Below, piece after piece: positions 26,024 to 38,538 of a stretch of 64,000 nucleotides of DNA (the stretch's first letter is position 1; every line of letters begins with the position of its first letter). Origin of the DNA: Neodiprion pinetum (Eukaryota > Arthropoda > Insecta > Hymenoptera > Diprionidae). Made by a program: the position numbers and the translations under genes. The DNA lies in contig NC_060238.1 of assembly GCF_021155775.2 (NCBI RefSeq), positions 7,364,001 to 7,428,000 of the forward strand. Direction: 5' to 3'. The notes beneath the pieces are model-generated. The model saw only the letters and a list, made by a program, of their open reading frames with translations, did no database searches and had not been told where the DNA came from.

Positions 26024-27178
26024 CACGGAGGGATAAAATTTTTTGAATTAACAGAACAGATTCCATTCACTTTAATCTGGTATCCCTTATTTGTTCCAAA
26101 TACGATGACCTCGATTCAACAATTTCGATTTAGATAGTTTGTCAGAACGATTGAGACAAGCGAATTCCTTGTTCCAACGAAAGCCTTTCTTGTCGCGATC
26201 GAGTGAAGTGTTGATTCGAGTGAATCTTTTAATGTGTTTCCGGAACTGAGTCAACTGAATATCATTTCATTTGAAGTTTGTGTATTGTTCCTGCAAATTT
26301 CATTTTCGTTGACAGAAACAATTAGGTACTTCAAATAAAATCAGTACACGAATCTAGCCAGCAAAAACTTACATCGATGGAATGCCATACTTTGTTGATC
26401 CAATCGGAGCTTTTTTGGCGTAACTCGTTGAATCAGTTGCACCGATTTGTTTAAGAGGTAAAAGAAACGTCACGTGCTTTGAAACAAGTAGAGAATATAT
26501 TGATCGTAAACATCGGTATACTAGTACTATGAAGGGCCACTAGGCGGTGAACTTTCTCGTTACGGAATTAGTTTCAGAGATAGTTATAAAACCGGGTAGG
26601 CGGCTTAGAAGTTAGATACGGATAATGTGATATAAAGTTATCATCGGAACTGTTACAAGTGAAGAAAGCATAATACCAAGTTTCGAGTCACCGAAACTGA
26701 TGTTGACTACAAATAAACAAAAACTATTGGCACAAGTTCAATTTAGACTTTTATATACACAACAATAAGTTTTCGGTTCTCATTCATCAAATATCGAGTA
26801 AGTCCCACAAAATATTCACCTAACAGAATGATGAATGATATCATTTGGAGAATGTGTTTTGAACGCTTGAATAACTCTAATGTTCAGTCAATGCAAAAGA
26901 TTTTTCTAACAACAAATTTTGATACCTGCTTTCAACCATTGACATCTTCACTCGACAATACATCAAAGAGAATGAGCTTAATTTGTTTTGATACAATAAT
27001 TTAATAGTTTTAAAACAAAACGATTAAGGTGCGTTCAATAAAATGTTTAGTCATTTTAATCTCACATTTTTTTTTGATACAAAATTTTTATTCAAAGGCT
27101 TGATTCAATTCTACGATTATATTAAGTTTTCGGAATTAAACGAATATCACGTGACTAAAATACTCCTTTCTCTCCGTG
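26024..27178 (+). mobile_element. 1.2-kb dispersed element, copy B
   Basis: Starts CACGGAGGGATAAAATT and ends CTTTCTCTCCGTG, an imperfect terminal inverted repeat pair. Collinear with copies A (minus, 6945-8220) and C (45718-46957). Coding potential is lacking in all frames, so it is non-autonomous. The segment 26457-26683 is nearly identical among all three copies, while the flanks have many substitutions and indels. Superfamily not assignable: no convincing target-site duplication was seen. Confidence 0.85.
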
Positions 27179-28351
27179 TATATTAATTTTTCAGCTGCAT
27201 CACTGAAAAGTCTGTAATTCCAGGTACGAAATGAAAATTAGTTGTTACGGCTGTAATCAAAAGATTTAATAGTCGACAATGAAAATCACACTAAATAATA
27301 ACCGGTAACACATTTTCTTGTAATTTCAACGATATTCAAACTGTTAACGTAACGACAACCATTTTACAAAGATGTTCTAGTAACTGTATAAGAAACAAAA
27401 TTTCTCTCAGCGCGAATACTTAAGTATAAGTACTTTTTTCCCGCTCCACATTGTACCTCTCGTCTTTGAGTTTATTGTACGTAACACGAAAATACGTCGG
27501 TTGAAATCCCCCGGTTCACAATTTTCCCGGAGATGATGAATTGGGCGTTGGCAGCTTGCGACAAGCTCCTGTAAATTTTCATACCGAAAAGTGAATACGG
27601 AGATCGAACGGAGCCCCGCGAAAACTTTCTCGGGTAAATTACACCCCCGAATTTTGACTCCGGGGTAACCGGACAAAAATAGTCGATGAATAAAATACGT
27701 GGGAAAAAATTTCATTATTGGCGGATTTCACAGTCATTAGAAACAAAATACTAATCTATTAGTAACAAAATTTTACGGATAAACGAGTCAATTTTTCGGT
27801 TACATTTCAACGCAGTTTTAAAGTCAATTTCAGAATTGTGATTCTCTCGAGATGCTAAGGGGAAGGAATTTTTTAAATTACGAAAATTGCATATACATTA
27901 TTGATATTTATTATTGAGGAAATTCGTATTCTGCGGCACGCATTTAACCAACAATGTTGCTTATGAGAGGAAAAACGGGGAGATGAATAGCGGAACGAGT
28001 AAACAAGCATGTAAGTGAATGGGCAGCATATATTTATTGCACCCTGGAGGATAATTTGAAAAGAGGCAGGAAAAGGTAGGGCACATTAATCTTATAATAT
28101 AACAACGACTCGGCTGTTGAGCATGCGAAATAAAATGAAGATAAATCACCGAAAACATGAAGTTTTAAAAGTGTGGAATAAGTTCTATATTGTACGTTTC
28201 ACAGATGATATGAGTGGGAAATTTTCATAAATTCAAATGCAAATAATAAAATCGATATAAGGAATGAGAACAAATTCAAAAAGGAAAAATTAGAAAACAT
28301 CAGAGCTCAATCATTTTGAATTTTCTAACAGCAAAACTTCTTCTCAAATCG
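27179..28351. other. Non-coding DNA
   Basis: A GC-richer part (27440-27700) has an open frame of 102 codons on the minus strand (27407-27715) with no recognisable features. Otherwise AT-rich. Confidence 0.4.
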
Positions 28352-29165
28352 TTGATTCAAGTTTTTCCCTAGATTTTTCCCTAGAATTTCAGGCCTAGGG
28401 ACGTTTGAACAGATCTTTTTCACTTCCCCAGCAGGTTTTGTGCTTAACGCTCTATGGAAGTAACTGATATTCAAGTTGATATCAAATCGTTGATATTTGA
28501 GCTAGCGTAATTCGAATTTGCTCGGGTTCAAGTTTTTCCCTAGATTTTTCCCTAGAATTTCAGGCCTGGGGATGTTTGAACAGATCTTTTTCACTTCCCC
28601 TGCACGTTTTGTGCTCAACGATCTGTGGAAGTAACTGATAATCAAGTTGATATCAAATCGTTGATATCTGAGCTTGCGGAATTCGAATTTGCTCGGATTC
28701 AAGTTTTTCCCTAGATTTTTCCCTAGAATTTCAGGCCTAGGGATGCTTGAACAGATCTTTTTCACTTTCCCTGCACGTTTTGTGCTCAACGCCCCCTTGG
28801 AAGTAACTGATATTCAAGTTGATATCAAATCGTTGATATCTGAGCTTGAGTAAATCGAATTTGCTCGGATTCAAGTTTTTCCCTAAATTTTTCCCTAGAA
28901 TTTCAGGCCTAGGGATGTTTGAACAGATCTTTTTCCTTCCCCTGCAGGTTTTGTGCTCAACGCTCTATGGAAGTAAGTGATAATCAAGTTGATATCAAAT
29001 CGTTGATATCTGAGCTTGCGGAATTCGAATTTGCTCGGATTCAAGTTTTTCCCTAGATTTTTCCCTAGAATTTCAGGCCTAGGGATGTTTGAACAGATCT
29101 TTTTCACTTCCCCTGCACGTTTTGTGCTCAACGCCCCCTTGGAAGTAACTGATATTCAAGTTATT
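28352..29165. repeat. 171-bp tandem repeat, about 4.8 units
   Basis: CAGGCCTAGGG (or CAGGCCTGGGG) recurs at 28390, 28561, 28732, 28902 and 29072, a period of 170-171 bp. Units also share CAAGTTTTTCCCTAGATTTT and GAACAGATCTTTTTCACTTC. As 171 is divisible by three, open frames run through neighbouring units and give repetitive 'proteins' on the minus strand. The last unit breaks off abruptly at GATATTCAAGTT|ATTACGCGCC. Confidence 0.92.
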
Positions 29166-29560
29166 ACGCGCCTCCGCGAACTTGCTGGCACTTCTCACTC
29201 GAAACTTATACCAACTGGGTAATACTAGCCTTAGCTGTAATTGCAACCTAGCCAAATTAAGGGTTAATGGGTGCTAGAGGCTGCGAATCTCGTTGAGAGA
29301 GGCTGTGTTAACGATTTTCCTCACACACAGAGCGTGCAGTACCAAGATTCTGCCTTGTGTATTACATAAGGTAGGGAACTGCCAGGCCTTGGAGAACATT
29401 TACACTCTCTAACTCAACTTCGAGTCGCCCGGCCGCCACGCAATCCGTAATCCGTCAACGCGTCAGACGCAGTTTCTCGGGAATAAATTCAAGGGAGGAG
29501 GGTCGAAAAAACGGGTCACAGACGTCGCAGCTGCTAGTTGATCAATTTAACGGAATTCTC
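29166..29560. other. GC-richer unidentified sequence abutting the 171-bp array
   Basis: Composition changes sharply at about 29166. The stretch has structured-looking sequence (for example GGCTGCGAATCTCGTTGAGA and GAGGCTGTGTTAACG) but no open frame of note. It could be an inserted element end or a structured RNA-derived repeat. I could not match it to any RNA family. Confidence 0.3.
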
Positions 29561-32500
29561 TGGAACCTCGTCTGTACTGCTTTTCACAAGTATATATATT
29601 CACGTGTTTCAAACTGAGTTTTTTTTTTCATTCATTTAAGACGTACTAACAATAAAATATCATTCATCTACATAGATCAATGCAACGTTTGCAATGTTTG
29701 ATTATCTAATTAATTTTTTTCCAACAAGAAGTGAATATTTGCCAAGGACCATTCAAATAATTAGGGTGATTTGAATTGTCAAAATATTTACTTCATTCAT
29801 ATAAAAAGGTTTTTATTTACGTCAATTTTATTCTAATCGGTTGATTATTTTAGGAATTTGGAAGATGCCTGAAATTCTTTGAATATACCTTAGCCAATGT
29901 TTATTTTTTATCAGGTAAGGAAAATTAAATCGGACTTTCATTGCATTGGTCATGAGGACTTTCAAAAATTCTAGTACGTTTAATTTGAATTAAACAAATT
30001 ATTAACAAACAGGTACATGAAAATACGTTATGTAATTTACTCTAAATACGAAACTAACTAGTCTCTTGTCAAAAGGTGTCGTTCTGTCATCTATGACACT
30101 CTTCTTTACTCAATTTGAACGATTTAAAATTTTTTCTACGTCAAGTTTCGATTCATAAATTAAAAAATGACAATTTACTGGGTTAAGTTGTGTTGTGTTG
30201 AGTTCTTCTGGCTTTGTATTTGTTTGGGTTGTGTTTGATTCGACGAATTTTCCGCAAATCGTGTTCAAAATAACTATTGTTTTACTTTACAGTTTCAAAA
30301 GTCAAAGCTGTGACTCATGATCGGACTGTACGTTAAAAATAAAAACTGTCATGTTCGTGTAAGATTGGAAGGGAGAAGAGTAAAAAAAAAAAAAAACAGT
30401 AAAATGCCAACGTTTCTACGTATTTATTATATACTCTATTTGATTCGAAGTGCACGCCGATTTAGTAGGAAAATTCTTAATCTCTCACGATGTGACGCTA
30501 TTGTCTAGTACTAAACGATAACTCACTACGGCAACACTGGAAGATACGCGATAAGCAATTTAATCAAAAGATCCATCGTGTATTGTTTGCGCCCAAGTAA
30601 CCCAACGCCGTGTAATTATTCAGGAAGATTTTCTTCTCGGCATGATTTTTTACCTTATCTTTGGCACGAATTCGCAATTCCAAAATCCAAATCGGTATAA
30701 TTCCGATTGGAACAACAACGCTACCCAGCGATAGGGAATATCCGCAGATGAGAAAACGTCGCCGGAGTCTTGATCCTCGGTTTCGTTGCAATATTCTCGT
30801 GACCCGTCCGACAGCCAAGTCTAGACGTAGATCGGCATTCCGGGGATGCTGGATGAAGTATCTAGGGTCGGCCTACTTCAGCTGCTGCCTCTCGGAACGG
30901 GGAAAAACTACCGCAAGAACGAACCAGCCAGGCGCGCGAACACATTTGCACAGAACAGCCATTTGTCAGCCTTTTCAATTTGCCAGCTGCCTTGATAAGA
31001 TCTTTCCGTAATCATTTTTCTTTATTTTTTACTTTTTTATTTTTTTATTTATTTCTTTTTTTTCGTACATCTTTTGTCTTATTTTTTCTTCCCAGAAGAC
31101 GTAACTAGACAAGAGAAACGCTCTTACAAATAACGCCTAAAGATACCGAAGTTTTTAAATCTCAAGGGCGGAGCGTTTTTTCAATTTCAATCTCCACCTT
31201 GACGGTATTTTTTATACTTTTGGGTCAAACACCAAGTGCAAAGTTTCGACCAATTCTTTCCTGTTGGGAAAGATTGTCAGTTAACAATTTTACCGAAGAC
31301 AAACAATTTCTGGTACTATCTATAAAATATTTTATACTTACGTACGTGATAAGTTATTTAATATTATAGATTTATTTCAGATACAACTGTGCTCAGTCTG
31401 TCAAACTTATTGAACTAGATCCAATTTCTTAACTATGCGTCGCGTTGGAAATTTCTAAACGTATGCCAAATGTAAAAGTGTCTTTAATTTTCGCAAAACC
31501 TTTGAAATACTCGTGAAAGTTTTAAGTTTCCGCTGATGATTTAAGTCGGAATGAACCACAGCAACGGTTTTTCCCCTTTATTCACGTCGTGAATAATTAC
31601 AACCAGTAAGTCATGCCGTGAACGTTCCTCACGTTAAATTCTCCAAGAAATTTAAATCTGGCACATAAAAATTGATTTGTCGCCACTCTGTGCAGAAAAA
31701 TATCACCTAAACGTTAGTTTTTTTTATTCCGTTTTCTGCCGAAAAACAAGGTATGTTATAAAGTTAAGTTTTCACGATCTTTTAGTTTATATTTCATTTC
31801 TATATTATACAAAACTTTTTTTTACGAATAATTTTTTTGAGTCGAATAGACTTTGCGTAAAATTTACGCGATTCGTTTATTAAATTAAGAAGCTTTTTAT
31901 TTTTATTAACTGACTTATCGTATCATTCAAAGCTCTAAATCTATCGACCAATATTAATTCGTACTATTTCTGAGTCGACGATGACTTCTGAGAAAATTTT
32001 CAAAATTTATTGGTTAAAAAATGATGCCGTCACTTTAACTTTATAAATTCCCTGAAATTTCCACGTTGGCTGGACGTCCCGCCATTTTTTTTGTACTCAC
32101 AGCGGCAACAAATCACTCCTCACAGTCCTAATTTGGAACGTCTAATAGAATTTGATATAAAAAAGCGACTCGAATAATTCACTTGTATAACAATTCCTGT
32201 CATCGGTTATGAGAAATAAAAAACTACGTCTAAACTGCGGTTAGAAACTGCAAGAAATTTATAACCTCCTCAAAAATGGGTTGAGAAAAAAAGAATCACA
32301 CCGTCAGATCCGAATCGAGTTGATCAGAAAGCACAAACTAATGACGTATGAAAAATACTACCTTCCTACAACAATTAACGCATCGAATGATTCAAAATCT
32401 GATTATAAATATCGTAAAAACAAAAAACTGAGAGATGCAAATGTAAATATTTTGGTACACTGTAATTCACAACTTAACGTGTTCGATGAATTCCTACACC

Positions 32501-32669
32501 GTTTTTAGGAATAATTATTAATTGGCTTGTTGGATGAAATATTCATGGGCGTAGCTTCGACCGTTGAAAAATGTCTCGCCAAGTTTCTTGCACGAAACTT
32601 TTTTTCCTTATATCTACGTGTCCTGGCGTTAATGAGATTTCCCCGAGATATTTCTTTTATGCTAATATT
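29561..32669. other. Mostly AT-rich non-coding DNA with one GC-richer patch
   Basis: The patch at about 30660-31010 is CG-rich with open frames on both strands (30661-31011 plus, 116 codons; 30564-30818 minus, 84 codons), neither recognisable. It is followed by a long T-rich tract (31018-31070). It may be a promoter or a short exon. Nothing else is supportable. Confidence 0.35.
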
Positions 32670-32957
32670 ATGGGACAAATTCCTGATGCTTTCCACCTCG
32701 CGTCTCTCAAGCTTGTCCTCTGTATCTTTTTCGCGATGCTGTTCAAGATTGAAGCCGAAACGGTGGACCTACCTTCTTATCGCAACTTGTCCTCCCCCAG
32801 AGCTGTGCAACTAGCCGGCTATATATTCGAGGATTCTGATTGGATGAAACGAAACCTCCGCGATGAGATTCAAAGCTTGCAGAGACTAGCTTTGTCCCCC
32901 GTTTATTCAGACCAACCTTTAATGGATTATCTTGCTCTCGGCATTCAGAGACTATGA
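32670..32957 (+). CDS. Possible small secreted protein, 95 aa
   Basis: The ATG at 32670 (followed by G, as favoured) opens a 95-codon frame ending TGA. Residues 14-26 (LKLVLCIFFAMLF) form a hydrophobic stretch after a lysine, and a small-residue site (I-E-A, 27-29) could be a signal-peptidase cleavage site. The predicted mature part (about 66 aa) has no cysteine. It contains one dibasic KR (60-61) and an amphipathic-looking charged segment (S-D-W-M-K-R-N-L-R-D-E-I-Q-S-L). The same frame stays open upstream to 32571. Composition is more protein-like than other ORFs in the window. I do not recognise a family. A precursor of a secreted peptide is one guess; a chance ORF or the last exon of a longer gene are alternatives. 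Confidence 0.35.
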   Translation: MGQIPDAFHLASLKLVLCIFFAMLFKIEAETVDLPSYRNLSSPRAVQLAGYIFEDSDWMKRNLRDEIQSLQRLALSPVYSDQPLMDYLALGIQRL

Positions 32958-34394
32958 AATCAACGCTCGTAAGTTAAACATTTAAGTATCTTGCTCAAGG
33001 GTCGCTTCGTCGAATTTCTCTTGAAATATTTCACCCTCTTTTCAAGGTTGAGTTACGGGGAGGAAATGCCATGAGAATAGGCTTTTAACACTCCTGATAA
33101 TTAAGCCGTATATTTGAGCCTGATTTTTTCACGAATAATATTTTTGACACACCGATTGAGCTGCCGAATTAGTCATAAGTGAAAAAATTCTACATCCTTT
33201 ATTCGAAGGCTCCTGTCGTTAAAAAGTTTACTGCGATTAAAGATTTGTTCAGCTTATATTTTTGAGATGAAATTTTATTTCGTGCCCAAAAAACAATGGA
33301 TCAATTATTTTTACTTATAAATTGATAAATAATACATATTTTCGGTGTCACGTTTGATGAATTTTTCAAAGAAATTTTTTTCAAACATTTCAAGCCACAT
33401 TATTACGTTTTCACGAATCACTGAAATTGATACTTAAACATACTTTGCGGAATTAAAAATTGTTGAACACTGAGCTTTCGCCTAATTCAAGCCCAGGGAA
33501 AATTTAAACGGTAAATTTAAAGAACAAATGCACGAGTAAATATTTCAGTAATATACAAATTGATGTAGGAAATGAACTTTTCGTACATGAATACGGAAAT
33601 TTGGAACGAGGAATTTAGAAATAGGAGTCCTGTGGATCAATATTGATAAGTTGATTATTGACAACTGGAAAAGCTGCAACAACTTTGAATTTCACTAAGT
33701 GGTACAGCACACACGATGCGAACACGGACTGACAGACATCAAACCGAAACTTCGAATCGAATTTAAACTGCATGCAGAAAAGTTCTTCAAAAGCACATCC
33801 GTTGAGCTTTCAACCGATGTTACTAGCAAAAAACAGTCAAAAAATCCGAGAGGACTGAAATCTTCATTCGTCAGAATGAAATGATTAATTTACGATTTTT
33901 TTTTTTACATAAAAATCCACTCAAAGATGCGTAACAAAAATTCAATAAAAACTTATATCTGTGGAAGAAAAAAAAAAATTGTTCTAATTTTAAAGCCAGA
34001 GCCTCGATTTTACCTCGAAACGAATCCCCAAATTCCAGAGTTTTCAGGCTCTTGGCCAATAAAGTATACAGACGATAGCCCTAAACCTATAAGAGGGCGT
34101 CATAAATTTGTCGGATGGTGCTTCAGAGTGTTAATGCCAAAACTTTACTCTGTAACAGAGTCGTTTCAGCAGCAAGGGTTTCACATGAGGTAGTAAAAAA
34201 AGGAAGTCGAAATGACAGTGTACACATGTGTATTTATTTTTTTGGTTTCTGTAGCTTAAACTTGCAAAGCGCTCAGCTTTTCAGACTGTACCGTTAAGTT
34301 ACATATATAATTATAGAGTAGATTAAAAAGCCAGAAGGCAAATAAATCTCTTTTGCGATTGTGTAACAACGTGAATTTAATACATGTTTAGAGA
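32958..34394. other. AT-rich non-coding DNA
   Basis: No gene seen. Confidence 0.4.
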
Positions 34395-34640
34395 TTTGCT
34401 CGTGAAATATTTTGAAAGAATTCAGCATGCAATTTATTGCATGATTTATCTTGTAATTTCGATAAAATAAATGTGAATGAACTGTGTGATTTTTGATCCG
34501 GTATGTCTGATGATTCGTGCTTTTGTAATTTGCTACGTGATTTTTTATTCATTTTATCAAATTTACAAGATGAATCGTGTAAAAAATTAAACGCTGAATT
34601 CTTTTAAAAGATCTTATGATTTGACACGTGAACATTTTCA
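34395..34640. mobile_element. Small foldback element, ~245 bp
   Basis: The left arm, with TTTTGAAAGAATTCAGCATG and ATCTTGTAATTTCGATAAAA, is inverted on the right (TTTTATCAAATTTACAAGAT and CTGAATTCTTTTAAAAGATC). Arms are about 100 bp and divergent. The outer ends are approximate. Confidence 0.65.
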
Positions 34641-37474
34641 GTGAGGTAAATCGTTGGTTACAACTCTCGAATTCAGCTCTGGTATCAGAATAATAGACCA
34701 TCCTTAAGATTTAAACATCCGATACGAAGGCCTCGCAATTTCCGGTTGATATCTCTCAATCAACAATCAGCGTACAGCTAATTCGCAAGATATGTTGTAG
34801 CAGAAAGATGAGTATAGAAATTAATTGATCCTGCAGGTTTGGATGATTGAAGGATGCTTATTTCAAGGCAAGTCACTTTTAGACAGTGATAATTTGACGG
34901 AACAAATCAGATTTTGTGAAATAGTTTATTGTACTTGCGCGTAATATAAACAGAATGTAGTGATTATGCAGGATAAAAAAACCGCAGAACCTATTCAAGG
35001 TGAAATATTTTGCGAGATTATTATTTCTGTAGAAAACATGCCGGAAAAACAGTTTTATCGCGATACTTTTCATCATCGTGAACAGAAAAGAGTCTATCGG
35101 TCTATCCGACAAACTTGTGCAATGATCTCGAAAATAGCCGAGTGAAAAATTTGAAACCGACAGGACTTGGCAGCGTAATGGAAAAGTTTCGACATTTTTC
35201 TTTCTGAAAAACAAATAATTTATAAATTTTTTTAAAAATATATGTACAAACTGGGATAAGCATAGGTAATCGATTACTTAGAAAAAGTAATGAGGAGGAA
35301 AAAGTATACATTTTTTCTGGAAAACACTGAAAATCGATTTATTTCCGATAAAATCGGCAGTTTAAATTGAATTGCCCATCATTTGATTGTAAAATCCTGT
35401 AAGTTTCAGTTCTTTTCATCGCACCGTTTCCGAGATCATCGCGGGAATTCGTCAGACATACCGACAGTTTTCTAAAAAGCTTTTTGTTCGGATTACAGTA
35501 GTTCGAACACGTGAAGATTCGTTGAAATTAGTAAAATTGATTTTCGACTAAAATTAATACTTTTCTTATATCACCAAACGTGATGAAAAGCAAAGACGTC
35601 AAAAGATTATCCGCAGAGGGAACGTTTCATGTTATTGGGAAAATAGAATTTTCAAATCGTGTGATACGTCTTGATCACATTTTGTTGCATGTGTATATTG
35701 AGTCAATATCAATTTTCGCGCCAACGTTCTGAGACACTCAAATTAAATAGCAATCTACATATTTCATCAACGTTCCTCGCATAGCTTTCTACACATCGGA
35801 ACGGAAATCTCGTACGTAGAAACCGTCATCAATTTGTTCTTACGTGACATTTCAGACCCGATAATAACACCTATATTAATTCATAGTATCGTAATGCAGA
35901 CATGTAAAGCGTAAAATGTTGCTAAACTCGGTAATTCAGCTGATCGTGACCTGAATTCCTAATTACCTGTGGCATGAAATAAAAAAGGAAAACTTCTGTG
36001 ATTCATCAGAATTCGATTAAATAGTGAATAAATTTTTATTCAACGAAACAAATTGTTCCATAGCTAGGTTTAATACTATTTCACGAATTGTTTAGGTACT
36101 TCAACTGAAGCCAAATCATTCTCATTTCATCAATCAAATTATGATTTATAGTTTTATGTGATTTCACAGCCACAATGTTAAATTTGCACGTCATTTTATT
36201 AAAAATAGTTGAAACACCTTCAATAGGAAGAACTAGTGTGACACACTCCTTTGGATTCAACAACGCTTAGTCAATGCCTGGCGTTTGAACTCGCAGATTC
36301 GCATAGACGAGGTATTCATCATAAAGATCTTCAACGGAAGTTTGGTTATGGCGCGTGAACACACGCAAAATGAGCAGTGAATACAGGCGATAGGCGATAG
36401 GCGAATTCTTAGTATTTGGGCTTCCATCAATGTTAAAACTAAAGCTAAACTATTCTTGCTACTTTTCTCTTCGACTTCGAACAGCACTCGATGACTGGGG
36501 AATCCTGAAACTAATCCTGTGATCGAAATAAATTGCCAGGTGAGTCAACAGCGGCCATGTTGAATTTGTACTACCGTTTCAACTGTAAACTGTGCAAATG
36601 TTTCAGACACTTTTCGCTACTGCCATAAATGCAAGTAATTTTAATAGCTCACCTACGTGGACCAGTTGGATCTAAAAACGTAATTTATTGCCACAAGCTC
36701 GATGATTATCTTTCAACCTTCGGGAATTCATCTTTCGTAATCCACTTGCACGAATATCTTTGAATAGATTTGTAGAAAGGTATTGAAGGGGCATTGACAG
36801 TTAATTGCTAGTATCATCGTGTGATTTTTACGTGGTTTCAAAAGTTTGGGTAAGATTGTGCGAGACAAATGGAATAGAATCCGGTACGAGGTGATTTACT
36901 CGTATTTCTTTTCGCTACTCGCGTCACAAGTCTTACGGAGCGTTGTAAGAAAACTGGTAGTGCAATTTCGCGGTAATATTTCGACAGAATTCTTAGTTAT
37001 AAAGCCGTGTAACCGATTCGTGCCGTAAACATATGTTGTTATAAAGAAATTCTAGTAAAATGTGTGCACTTCGCGTGAGTCGTAATATCGGTTTACACTT
37101 TATCGGCCGGGTAATCGAATGCAACGGTTACGCCGCCCGTTTCGTTAAGCCAAGAGAACACATCGGTATGTATACCTATACGCTTGGTATAGCGATGAAA
37201 TATACTAGCTAGGGTCTGGAAGCGGGCATGAATGTTAATGCGGGGACGACGAAGGAGATGAGAATTGAGGAGCGGCTGGAGGGTCGGTCGGACGGCGTGC
37301 TGAAGTTGAGAAGAGAAAGATGATCGGATTAGGGGTAAAGACAAGGGAGATTACCCGATTACCGGAATTATCTCGCTGTCCGACTGGGTGACGCGCCGTT
37401 TAAGATAGCTGCGAAAATCCCCGGCTCACCACCATTTCCTACCCCATTTACTGCCAGGGTGTATCGAGGCGCTA
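34641..37474. other. Non-coding DNA
   Basis: No recognised gene. A GC-richer patch at about 37080-37470 has an open frame of 83 codons on the minus strand (37093-37344) with no clear features. Confidence 0.4.
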
Positions 37475-37820
37475 TTCAAGTATCTACAGGCACGTGGCTC
37501 GAAATCGTACCAGGTAAATAAAAATTATACAAACTGTTCTCACTTTGATTTTAAACACCTGTGTGCAATTTGAATGTGATTTTCTGAACCGTACCGGAGT
37601 TATTTTACTTGTGATTTTTTACTGGATTTTACATTGATTCTTGTGGAAAACTGCAAGGTTTAATTTAAAATCTCGAAAAATTGAAAGTAAAATGAATCCG
37701 GTATGGTTCAGAAAATCGCTTTCAAATTTTACGCAGGTGTTTCGAATAAAAGTGAAAACAATTTTTATCACCTTCATTGCCCTGGCACGATTTTGACCCA
37801 CACGCCTGTACATCCTTAAG
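37475..37820. mobile_element. Foldback element X with CTTAAG-type end
   Basis: Two inverted arms of about 130 bp. GATTTTCTGAACCGTACCGG (left) pairs with CCGGTATGGTTCAGAAAATC (right), and CACGTGGCTCGAAATCGTAC pairs with GGCACGATTTTGACCCACAC. The right end reads GTACATCCTTAAG; the left end is a worn TTCAAGTATCTAC. The right terminus is shared with the neighbouring element Y. Confidence 0.85.
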
Positions 37821-38538
37821 GATGTACCTACTGGCTATACATTCACGATCAAAAGTGAGTCTCCTCGACAATATTGAATACTTCCAAATAAGATAAAAAT
37901 CTGAATAAAATTCAACCACGATAAAGACGATAATAAAATTCGATTCAAGTAATAATAATGCCCAGAAGTTGTCAATGAATTTTTTAAACAAAATATTGTT
38001 TAACAAATTTTCAGGGAATGTTTTCTTCTGTCACGTGAAATGAATTCGTTGATTTTTCTGAACACGGATGAATTTTCAAAGAATTTTTGCATTATTTTGA
38101 AACTTCAGCTTTCGAAAATTGTAAATTTTGAAAAATGGAAGAAAAATCGTGAATTTTCGATCCGATTTCGTAAAAACATTAAAATTACAAAGTTTCCGGG
38201 GCATTGAACGAAGAGTTTCGTGAATACAACTTTTACAAATTTTCGAAAACGGAAATTTCAAAACACTTATATAATTCTGAAAAGATACACGTGTATTCAG
38301 AAGATTTAGCGATTTAATTTTACATGAAAGAAAAAAAAAAAAAAACGTTCCTAGAAAATTTGTTGAGCAATGTTTCGTTTAATCAATTTATCGATAACTT
38401 TTGGGCATTATTATTATTCAAATTCAATTTTCTTATCGTTTTTATTACGTTTGATTTTTTCCGATTTTTATCTTAACACAAATTATTCAATATTTACTTA
38501 CTTTTGGTTGAGAATGTATAGCCAGTAAATCCTTAAGG
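37814..38538. mobile_element. Foldback element Y with CTTAAG-type ends
   Basis: The left end CCTTAAGGATGTACCTACTG and the right end CCAGTAAATCCTTAAGG are inverted. Arms run about 210 bp inward: TGGCTATACATTCACGATCA against TGAGAATGTATAGCCA, and TAATAATGCCCAGAAGTTGT against AACTTTTGGGCATTATTATT. The ~300-bp middle is unique and non-coding. The first 7 bases are also the right terminus of element X. Confidence 0.88.

Noticed and set aside
28502..29222. Repetitive 'proteins' (MSTKRAGEVKKIC...) in the 171-bp array
   Set aside because: The period of 57 codons keeps chance frames open; there is no start context, splice sites or known domain.
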